A stretch of DNA of 64,000 nt from Kibdelosporangium philippinense (GTDB lineage Bacteria > Actinomycetota > Actinomycetes > Mycobacteriales > Pseudonocardiaceae), in the NCBI RefSeq assembly GCF_021390435.2, contig NZ_JAJVCN010000003.1, forward strand, positions 806,001-870,000. The letters are read 5' to 3'. Below, in pieces: positions 57,872-64,000 of this stretch. The notes under the pieces were generated by a model, which saw only the letters and a list, made by a program, of their open reading frames with translations, was not told the origin of the DNA and did no database searches. The stretch's first letter is position 1. Every line of letters starts with the position of its first letter. A program made the position numbers and the translations under genes.

Positions 57872-58930
57872 GTGCCGGTGAACACCAACAATTCCGCCAC
57901 CTTCCACATGGCGGAGCTGTGTCGTGCCCAAGCGGACCTGTGCGCGCAACTCGGGTCGGACCTGTACGTCCAGGTGCTCCGGCGCTGCGCCGAGGATGTC
58001 GAGGCAGGCGGGCCGGTGTGGGACGTGCTCCGCGATCTCGCCGACTGCCCAGCCGACTTCTACCCGGCGCTCCGGTTACTCGGCTCGGTACACCGGCTCG
58101 TGCTAACCGGGCAGGCTCCCGCTTTGGCGGCGCACTACCCGTCGGTCGGCGGGCGACCTGGTCCTGGCCTGTGGGACGCGTTCCGTGGTGTCGTGATCGA
58201 TCACGCGGCCACGTTGACCACATTGGTGAACAACACTCCACAGACCAACGAAGTAGGCCGTGCGGCCAGCTTCCTCGGTGGTTTCCTGAAGATCGCCAAC
58301 GAGACCGGGCTCCCGCTGCGACTGCTGGAAGTCGGCGCGAGCGGGGGCCTCAACCTCAACTGGGACCGGTATCGGTACGAATCGGGAGACTGGTCCTGGG
58401 GCGACGCTGGCTCCACGGTTCGGCTCACTGACATCTTCGTCGACCGCACGCCCGACAGCGTGCCAGCGACCGTCGTCGAACGGCTCGGGTGCGATCTGAG
58501 CCCGATCGACTTGCGCGCCAAGGAAGGGCAGCTGACGCTGCTGTCGTACCTGTGGCCCGATCAGATCGCCCGGATCGAACGGCAGCGTGCCGCCATCCAG
58601 ATCGCCAGCAACGCACAGGTACACGTCGAGCGGGCCAACGCCATCGACTGGGTACGGCAGCACCTCGCGTCGCCACGTGCCGGGATGGCGACGGTCGTCT
58701 TCCACTCCATCGTGCTCAGCTACTTCGACGACAACGAGCGCCGCACGTTCGGCGAAGTGCTCGAAGACGCGGGCAGTCGGGCGACTGCCGATGCACCGCT
58801 CGCCTGGCTGTCGTTGGAGCGCTCCGCAGGCCGGTTCGAAGTGCGGTTGCGAAGCTGGCCCGACGGCAGCGAACGGCTGCTGGCGGTGTGCGGCGGCCAT
58901 GGCCTCCCAGTGCAGTGGCTGGACAGTTGA
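57872..58930 (+). CDS. DUF2332 family protein
   Basis: 352-aa cytoplasmic protein of the DUF2332 family. Typical blocks are LCRAQADLCAQLGSDLYVQV, NNTPQTNEVGRAASFLGGFL, LRLLEVGASGGLNLNWDRYR and ATVVFHSIVLSYFDDNERRT. LLEVGASGGLNL resembles a Rossmann SAM-binding loop, so a methyltransferase-like role is possible. It is not part of the S. clavuligerus clavulanic acid cluster as I know it, yet it sits between orf12 and cad in the orientation of cad. The GTG start has TATTCT 6 nt upstream and no Shine-Dalgarno, suggesting a leaderless message. It is followed by cad after 28 bp and may be co-transcribed with it. Confidence 0.78.
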   Translation: MPVNTNNSATFHMAELCRAQADLCAQLGSDLYVQVLRRCAEDVEAGGPVWDVLRDLADCPADFYPALRLLGSVHRLVLTGQAPALAAHYPSVGGRPGPGLWDAFRGVVIDHAATLTTLVNNTPQTNEVGRAASFLGGFLKIANETGLPLRLLEVGASGGLNLNWDRYRYESGDWSWGDAGSTVRLTDIFVDRTPDSVPATVVERLGCDLSPIDLRAKEGQLTLLSYLWPDQIARIERQRAAIQIASNAQVHVERANAIDWVRQHLASPRAGMATVVFHSIVLSYFDDNERRTFGEVLEDAGSRATADAPLAWLSLERSAGRFEVRLRSWPDGSERLLAVCGGHGLPVQWLDS

Positions 58931-58958
58931 ACACAAGGCACAACCAGGAAGCGAGTGG

Positions 58959-59711
58959 ATGGACGACATGGTCGCAGCACTGAATGGCAAGGTCGCGTTC
59001 GTCACGGGCGCCGCGTCCGGCATCGGCCGGGCGTGCGCACGGGTCCTTGCCGCCGAGGGCGCTACGGTGGCGATCGCCGACATCCGGACCGACCGCCTGC
59101 ACGCCTTGCACGACGAGTTGGCCGAAACCGGCGCCAAGGTGCAGATCGTGACCCTTGACGTGACCGACGAACAGGCCGACAAGGCCGCCATTCAGTCCAC
59201 TGTGGAGCAATTCGGCCGTCTCGACGTATTGGTGAACTGCGCCGGGTACATGCTGCTCGCGCCGGTCATCGAGGCGGACACCGCGGACTGGACCAAGATG
59301 ATCAACACCAACGTGCTCGGCATGATGTACCTGACCCACGCCGCGCTGCCGCACCTGATCGAGAGCAAGGGCTCGATCGTGCAGATGTCCTCGATCGCGG
59401 CCCGGACGGTCGTCAAAACCGCATCGGCCTACCACGCAAGCAAATTCGCGGTGAACGGGTTCAGCGAAGGCTTGCGGCAGGAAGTGACCGAATTGGGTGT
59501 GCGGGTGATCGTGATCGAACCCGGCACCACCCAGACCGAACTGCGTGACCACATCACCCACGCGGCCAGCAAAGCCGCCATCGAGGCACGGGTCGCCCAG
59601 TACCGCCAGCTGCAGGCCGAGGACGTCGCCGAGGCGGTGCGCTACGCCGTGACCGCGCCAGAACACGTGGCCGTCAACGAGATCCTGATCCGCCCGACCG
59701 ACCAGATCTGA
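58959..59711 (+). CDS. cad: Clavulanate-9-aldehyde reductase (SDR)
   Basis: 250-aa classical short-chain dehydrogenase/reductase that performs the last step, NADPH reduction of clavaldehyde to clavulanic acid. The cofactor loop is VTGAASGIGRA (residues 15-25). The NAG motif reads VNCAGYMLL. The catalytic Ser lies in QMSSIAA and the Tyr/Lys in AYHASKFAVNGFSEGLRQEV. The C-terminal half (VIEPGTTQTELRDHITHAAS to VNEILIRPTDQ) is strikingly like S. clavuligerus Cad/Car, which distinguishes it from general SDRs. AGGAAG lies about 7 nt before ATG 58959; ATG 58968 is the alternative. A strong hairpin follows. Confidence 0.88.
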   Translation: MDDMVAALNGKVAFVTGAASGIGRACARVLAAEGATVAIADIRTDRLHALHDELAETGAKVQIVTLDVTDEQADKAAIQSTVEQFGRLDVLVNCAGYMLLAPVIEADTADWTKMINTNVLGMMYLTHAALPHLIESKGSIVQMSSIAARTVVKTASAYHASKFAVNGFSEGLRQEVTELGVRVIVIEPGTTQTELRDHITHAASKAAIEARVAQYRQLQAEDVAEAVRYAVTAPEHVAVNEILIRPTDQI

Positions 59712-59718
59712 GCGGAAA

Positions 59719-59748
59719 GGCCGGGACTCTTGTGGACGAGTCCCGGCC
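59719..59748. terminator. Bidirectional hairpin terminator
   Basis: Perfect 11-bp stem GGCCGGGACTC with an 8-nt loop, between the convergent cad and oat genes. Confidence 0.75.
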
Positions 59749-59754
59749 ATCCGA

Positions 59755-60912
59755 TCAGGTCGTGTACTCGGAGTTGAGCCGCACGTAGCCCTCGGTCAAA
59801 TCGCAGCCGTACACGGTGAAACCGCCGTCGGCGATCCCGAGGTCGATGTTGATCTGCACGGTGTCGCCCTCAAGGTGCTCGACCAGTCGCGCCATGGCGT
59901 CCTCGTCCGGCAGATCCGGGTACACGTCGAGATCGCCGAAGCCGATCCGGACCCGTTCTGGGACAATGTCGAGATCGTCCTGGCACTTGCCGATGGCCAT
60001 GGCGACGCGGCCCCAGTTCGGGTCGCTGCCATGCACAGCCGTCTTCACCAGCGGTGAGTTCACCACGGTCTTGCCGACCCGCTTGGCTTGGTCGTCATCC
60101 CTCGCCCCGGACACGTGCACCTCGATGAGCTTGGTCGCGCCCTCGCCGTCCCTGGCGATCTCGCGCACGAGGCGCAGCGCGGCGTCGTAGAGCACCCGCT
60201 CGAACTCGTCAACGTCGACCGGACCGGCCTGGCCGTTGGCGAAGATGGCCGCGGTGTCGCTGGTCGAGGTGTCGGTGTCGATGCTGACGGCGTTGAACGT
60301 GCGGGCGATCACCGACCGGAACACGCGGTCAAGCTCGGGCTGCGGGATGTCCGCGTCAGTGCAGAAGAACGTGAGCATGGTGGCCATGTTCGGTTCGAGC
60401 ATGCCGACGCCCTTGGCGATACCGACAAGGCTGGCGTCGCCGCACTTCAGGCTGATCACCTTTGCCTTGGTGTCGGTAGTCATGATCGAGTGCGCCGCTG
60501 CGTCGAAGTCGTTGCCGTCGAACGGCCACTGCAGCTCGTCCAGCGCCGCACGCACGCTGTCCATCGGGAACTGGACGCCGATCACGCCCGTGGCGGCGAT
60601 CAACAGCTCTTGGTCCGACAGGCCGACAGCCTGCGCGACCCTGCGTCGCACCTCGACAGCGTTCTCCATGCCCAACTTGCCGGTCGCCACGTTGGCGTTA
60701 CGCGCAAGCACCACGAATCCGCGAGCTGAGAAGTCCGCCACCGCCTCGCGGCTGAGCACGACGCTCGGACCGGCGAAACGAGACTTCGTGAACATCGCGC
60801 AGGCAACGGCAGGTGTCTCCGAGACGACGATCGTCAAGTCGTCGCGACCATCGTCGCTCAGGCCTGCGCTAGCGGTGTGCACGCGGAAACCCCGCGGAGT
60901 GTGCTGGACCAT
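59755..60912 (-). CDS. oat: Ornithine acetyltransferase, Oat2-like (ArgJ family)
   Basis: 385-aa N-terminal-nucleophile enzyme that transfers acetyl groups between N-acetylornithine and glutamate. In the clavulanic acid cluster oat2 (orf6) may supply arginine or deacylate an intermediate. Self-processing site: KGVGMLEPNMATMLTF with Thr178 as the nucleophile after Ala177. The oxyanion pair lies in ATGVIGVQFP. The C-terminus is long and normal (DLTEGYVRLNSEYTT). A primary arginine-biosynthesis ArgJ would usually sit in an arg operon; here it lies between cad and cyp, which supports the clavam-specific paralogue. The ATG at 60912 shares a 110-bp divergent promoter region with cyp. Confidence 0.87.
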   Translation of the reverse strand: MVQHTPRGFRVHTASAGLSDDGRDDLTIVVSETPAVACAMFTKSRFAGPSVVLSREAVADFSARGFVVLARNANVATGKLGMENAVEVRRRVAQAVGLSDQELLIAATGVIGVQFPMDSVRAALDELQWPFDGNDFDAAAHSIMTTDTKAKVISLKCGDASLVGIAKGVGMLEPNMATMLTFFCTDADIPQPELDRVFRSVIARTFNAVSIDTDTSTSDTAAIFANGQAGPVDVDEFERVLYDAALRLVREIARDGEGATKLIEVHVSGARDDDQAKRVGKTVVNSPLVKTAVHGSDPNWGRVAMAIGKCQDDLDIVPERVRIGFGDLDVYPDLPDEDAMARLVEHLEGDTVQINIDLGIADGGFTVYGCDLTEGYVRLNSEYTT

Positions 60913-61023
60913 GGTGGCACTTTAAACCTGGCCCTCGACCTCGGTTATGCGCTGTTCCGGGAAGGTATGCGCGCACCACGGCGGAACCCGGTCGGCCTGC
61001 TGACGTCGATCTATCTTTGCCTC

Positions 61024-62241
61024 GTGACGCTGCACGACGAGACGCTCGCGCCCGCCTACCCCATGGAGCGGACGTCCCCGATCGATCCGCCGCCGCCGCT
61101 GGCAGCCCTGCGTGCTGGGGCGGACGCGAGCCAGGTGACGATGTGGGACGGCAGCCGGGTGTGGCTGGTGACCTCGTACGCGCACGTCCGCTCGATCCTC
61201 GGCGACCGCAGGTTCACCGCGGTGACCAGCGCTCCCGGGTTCCCCATGATGACTCGGACGTCGACGTTGATCCGGTCGCAGCCGCAGTCGGCGTCGTTCA
61301 TCCGGATGGACGATCCGGAGCATTCGCGCCTGCGGTCGATGCTGACCCGCGAGTTCCTGCAGCGAAGCGTCGAGGACATGCGCCCGGCGATCAAGGATCT
61401 GCTGGACAGCACGCTGGTCAAGATCGCAGCGGCGCAGCCGCCGGTCGACCTCGTCGCGCGGCTGACCCAGCCGGTGCCGTCCCAGGTGATCGCCCTGCTG
61501 CTGGGCATTCCCGACGAAGCGCAGGACTACTTCACCGAGCGCAGCGCGGTTCTGATCGACCGTGGCTACACCGCCGACGAGGTGAAAGCCGCCCGCGAGG
61601 ATCTTGACCAGTTCATCCGTGAGCACATCGAGTCACGGATCGAGGAGCCGCGATCCGACCTGGTGAGCAAGCTCGTCGTCGAGCAGCTCCGGCCGGGGAA
61701 CCTGACCATCGACGAGATGGTCCCGATGTGCAGGCTGCTGCTGGTTGCCGGGCACGGAACCACCGCGAGCCAGGCCGCGCTGAACCTGCTCAGCCTGTTC
61801 ACCGACGCTGGGCTGGCTGACAAGCTGCGCGCGAACCCCGATCTGGTGCCAGGCGCGGTCGACGAACTGTTGCGTTTTCACACGATCGTGCAAAACGGCC
61901 TCGCCCGCGCGGCGACCGAAGACGTGCAACTGGGCGACGTGCTGATCAAGGCTGGCGAGGGCGTGGTGCTTTCGCTGTCGGCAAGCAACCGTGACGAGCA
62001 ACGCTTCCCATCGCCGGACACCATCGACCCGCAGCGCGCGGATGCCAGGCGGCACATGGCTTTCGGGCACGGGATCCACCAGTGCCTCGGGATGTGGCTT
62101 GCCAAGATCGAGCTGGAGGAGATGCTCCACGCGGTGCTGCGCCGACTGCCGGACGCCCGGCTCGCGGTGCCGTTCGAGGAGCTGGAGTTCCGGCACGAGG
62201 TGTCCAGCTACGGCATCGCCACCCTGCCAGTCACCTGGTGA
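61024..62241 (+). CDS. cyp: Cytochrome P450, clavulanic acid cluster type (CYP105M-like)
   Basis: 405-aa soluble P450. I-helix motif AGHGTT at 242-247, ExxR in ELLRF at 281-285, haem loop AFGHGIHQCLG with Cys354 as the iron ligand. The N-terminus (LAPAYPMERTSPIDPPPPLA) and C-terminus (FEELEFRHEVSSYGIATLPV) resemble the cluster P450 (orf10) of S. clavuligerus, thought to act in the oxidative deamination that turns the clavaminate derivative into clavaldehyde. The start is GTG 61024 with TATCTT 6-12 nt upstream and no Shine-Dalgarno, so it is likely leaderless. In Streptomyces a ferredoxin gene follows; none is seen here. Confidence 0.88.
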   Translation: MTLHDETLAPAYPMERTSPIDPPPPLAALRAGADASQVTMWDGSRVWLVTSYAHVRSILGDRRFTAVTSAPGFPMMTRTSTLIRSQPQSASFIRMDDPEHSRLRSMLTREFLQRSVEDMRPAIKDLLDSTLVKIAAAQPPVDLVARLTQPVPSQVIALLLGIPDEAQDYFTERSAVLIDRGYTADEVKAAREDLDQFIREHIESRIEEPRSDLVSKLVVEQLRPGNLTIDEMVPMCRLLLVAGHGTTASQAALNLLSLFTDAGLADKLRANPDLVPGAVDELLRFHTIVQNGLARAATEDVQLGDVLIKAGEGVVLSLSASNRDEQRFPSPDTIDPQRADARRHMAFGHGIHQCLGMWLAKIELEEMLHAVLRRLPDARLAVPFEELEFRHEVSSYGIATLPVTW

Positions 62242-62294
62242 CACGCGCCAGCGATCCCCGATAGCCCAGGTCAACGCATCGTGCCTGGTCACAG

Positions 62295-62340
62295 CTCGTG
62301 AGTGGTTATGCGCGTTCTAACTCGTCCAACCACTCACGAG
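62295..62340. repeat. 46-bp palindromic repeat, copy 4 (imperfect)
   Basis: Outer arms CTCGTGAGTGGTT / CCAACCACTCACGAG and centre GTTCTAAC are conserved, but the inner stem has four mismatches. It lies 53 bp after cyp and directly at the 5' edge of the decayed region. Confidence 0.8.
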
Positions 62341-62864
62341 TTCTCGCGGCACGACCCGGGAGAACATTCCGCGGCTGCTCAGCGCGGCCTTGTGGTGCAA
62401 GGGATATCCCGGCGCCTACGAGGTGTTCACCTGGTCGATCCTCAGCACGTCGGTCGGCTGGGTCCGCGACGACATCGGGCTCGGCCCGGACAACCCGTAC
62501 GTCGACGTGAAGCTGATGTCCTCGCTGCTGACGATGGACGCCTACATCAAGCTCGGCTCGGGCAGCGGCGCGATCCGCGACGTCCAGCGCTGGCTGAACG
62601 CGACGTACTTGCACCGCGCCGACTTCGCGATCGTGCCGTGCGACGGCATCTACGGCCGCGCCGTGCAGACCGCGATGCTGTTCGGCCTGCAGTACGAGAT
62701 CGGCATGGCCGACGGCGTCGCGAACGGCAACTTCGGCCCCGGCACCCGCGAAGGTATCCGTACCCAGGCAACGGTTTCCCAGGGCTCGACAGACGGCGCG
62801 AAGCGGTTTGTCCGGCTCTACCAAGCCGTTCTGCGCTTCAACCGCTACGACTCGCCATTCACCG
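62341..62864 (+). pseudogene. Internal fragment of a DUF1906-type glycosyl-hydrolase/peptidoglycan-binding protein
   Basis: An open frame without a proper start begins right after palindrome copy 4 and reads ENIPRLLSAALWCKGYPGAY, then VFTWSILSTSVGWVRDD and NPYVDVKLMSSLLTMDAYIK. AIRDVQRWLNATYLHR and VPCDGIYGRAVQTAMLFGLQ resemble peptidoglycan-binding-like helices of secreted DUF1906 glycosyl-hydrolase-like proteins. The N-terminal hydrolase part is missing, and the 3' end (RYDSPFTG) fuses into another gene's remnant. I read it as a recombination or deletion product with no function. Family assignment is from memory of the motif pattern and moderate. Confidence 0.55.
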
Positions 62865-62951
62865 GCACCCGCGGCGATCGGCAACGCGGTGTACCACGCC
62901 ACCGGCAAGCGGATCCGTGACCTGCCCATCACACAGGACAAACTGCTGTAG
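62865..62951 (+). pseudogene. C-terminal tail of a xanthine-dehydrogenase-type molybdopterin subunit
   Basis: 29 codons ending at TAG 62949. They read PAAIGNAVYHATGKRIRDLP and then ITQDKLL, which is the characteristic C-terminus of XdhB/YagR-type molybdenum hydroxylase large subunits. The rest of that gene is absent. It joins the preceding fragment without a gap and in a different frame, marking an old deletion junction near 62864. Confidence 0.65.
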
Positions 62952-63137
62952 CGAATCAGGCATGCCCCACAAATTCTCCAGCTGAGCGGTCGCGGCCGCT
63001 CAGTGATCAACGGCCGCACGAGCGCGGTCAGGGTTGACCAGAAAACTGGTTGATCAAGCTGACGAGGCCATGACACGCTGAAAAACAGCCGTGGGCTGCC
63101 GGTCCGTGGTCACTCAACCTTTCGGCAGGAGCTGTCA

Positions 63138-64000
63138 TTGACCGCGGAAACAGCCCCGGCGATCGATGCCGCGCTGGCAAGGCGACTGGTCGACACGCAG
63201 TTCCCGCAGTGGGCCAACTTGCCGCTGCTTCAGCACACCCAGGCAGGCTCGGATCACGTGATCTACCGGCTGGGCGACGAGCTGTCCGTGCGGCTGCCCC
63301 GCCATTCCGACGCGATCAAGCAGGCGAAGAAGGAAGCTGAGTGGTTGCCCCAGCTTGCCCCGCATCTGCCGCTTGCCATACCCACACTGGTGGAAGTGGG
63401 AGAAGCGGACTTCGGCTATCCATGGCCATGGGCGGTGTCACGCTGGCTGGACGGCGAAGTAGCGACCGTCGATGCCCTGTCCAACTCGCACGAAGCCGCC
63501 GCTGCGCTGGCCGAATTCCTCACCGCACTCCACCGCTTCGACGGCAAACCGACCGAGGATCTAACCGGCCAGCCCCTGGCCGCACGGGACACTGAGACAC
63601 GATCCGCCATCACGAAAGTCGGTGACGCATTCGACACCGCGGCGATGACAGAGCTGTGGGACGCAGTCCTCGCCGCCCCCGAATGGGACCGTGCCCCGGT
63701 TTGGTTCCACGGCGATTTCCACACCGGCAACCTGTTGACGACCAACGGCCGCCTCAGCGCTGTGATCGACTTCGGTGAGCTTGGTGTCGGCGACCCGGCC
63801 TGCGACCTGATCATCGCCTTCACCCTCATGTCGGCCGAAACACGAGCCACCTTCCGTACCGCGCTCGATGTGGACGATGCCACCTGGACTCGCGGTCGCG
63901 GCTGGGCCTTGGCCACCGGCTTGAACGCCTATACCTATTACGCCGCAGTCAATCCCCGCGTCGCCGCGCAGACCACCCGCCAGATCACCCAGGCCCTCAC
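63138..64000 (+). CDS. Aminoglycoside phosphotransferase family kinase (3' end beyond window)
   Basis: Protein-kinase-fold small-molecule kinase; 287 codons are visible and the frame is open at the window end. The substrate and nucleotide regions include YRLGDELSVRLPRHSDAIKQ with the ATP-binding Lys candidate. The Brenner motif is WFHGDFHTGNLL (catalytic Asp and Asn) and the metal-binding motif VIDFGELGVGDPACDL. WPWAVSRWLDGE is typical of the APH family group that includes many proteins not involved in drug resistance. The start is TTG 63138 with AGGAG 6 nt upstream. Substrate unknown. It is not obviously part of the clavam cluster, from which it is separated by decayed sequence. Confidence 0.85.
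   Translation, partial: MTAETAPAIDAALARRLVDTQFPQWANLPLLQHTQAGSDHVIYRLGDELSVRLPRHSDAIKQAKKEAEWLPQLAPHLPLAIPTLVEVGEADFGYPWPWAVSRWLDGEVATVDALSNSHEAAAALAEFLTALHRFDGKPTEDLTGQPLAARDTETRSAITKVGDAFDTAAMTELWDAVLAAPEWDRAPVWFHGDFHTGNLLTTNGRLSAVIDFGELGVGDPACDLIIAFTLMSAETRATFRTALDVDDATWTRGRGWALATGLNAYTYYAAVNPRVAAQTTRQITQAL

Noticed and set aside
1..64000. CRISPR arrays, tRNA or rRNA genes, riboswitches
   Set aside because: I saw no spaced direct-repeat array, cloverleaf with CCA-type end, or rRNA core sequence. The only repeats are the palindromes and hairpins listed.

Overview
The window is high-GC DNA from an actinomycete. Several features fit a member of the Pseudonocardiales better than a Streptomyces. 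These are strings of secreted Tat and Sec proteins, ALF-repeat proteins, many GTG/TTG and apparently leaderless starts, and frequent short TCCAC(A/T)GTGGA-like words. The taxonomic call is an inference; no rRNA or tRNA gene is present.

Left part (1-36 kb), accessory and secreted functions. It opens with a flavin amine oxidase and a secreted TAP-type peptidase, then a frameshifted carotenoid-desaturase-like oxidoreductase and a tachylectin-like propeller protein. At 6.4-15 kb lies a polymorphic-toxin locus. It holds a 1363-aa exported protein with ALF repeats, an Ala-rich coiled coil, a HINT domain and a C-terminal toxin-like domain, a CPCC protein translationally coupled behind it (probable immunity protein), and two more exported ALF-repeat proteins. 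From 15 to 26 kb come a PKD/beta-helix protein, a 912-bp IS5-like element inserted at the stop codon of a membrane-protein gene, small housekeeping-type genes, a catalytically dead trypsin-like protein, and several decayed genes. At 26.7-30.3 kb is a three-gene MoxR ATPase / VWA-metallopeptidase module whose first gene is frameshifted. It is followed by a Tat-exported haem peroxidase, a cyclase-like/STAND/TPR protein and a GH110-type alpha-galactosidase.

Right part (37-62 kb): a nearly complete clavulanic-acid-type gene cluster. A translationally coupled operon ceaS-bls-gcaS-pah-cas-orf16-oppA2-orf14 (45.3-55.5 kb) would make carboxyethylarginine, close the beta-lactam, form the clavam bicycle and process clavaminic acid by glycylation and acylation. 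Around it lie a lipoprotein PBP, oppA1, claR (LysR type with two HTHs), a secreted metallo-hydrolase, an HAF-repeat protein, orf13 (EamA exporter), orf12 (class A beta-lactamase fold), a DUF2332 gene, cad (clavaldehyde reductase), oat (ornithine acetyltransferase) and cyp (P450). Compared with the Streptomyces clavuligerus cluster as I know it, the gene order is rearranged, no ferredoxin gene follows cyp, and several non-canonical genes are interleaved.

The right edge (62.3-64 kb) holds remnants of two unrelated genes and the start of an aminoglycoside-phosphotransferase-like gene. Four copies of a 46-bp palindrome with conserved ends and centre sit at gene 3' ends across the window. Three coding genes plus one transposase carry single-base indels at or beside short homopolymers. 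Some may be assembly errors, but other genes are clearly decayed.
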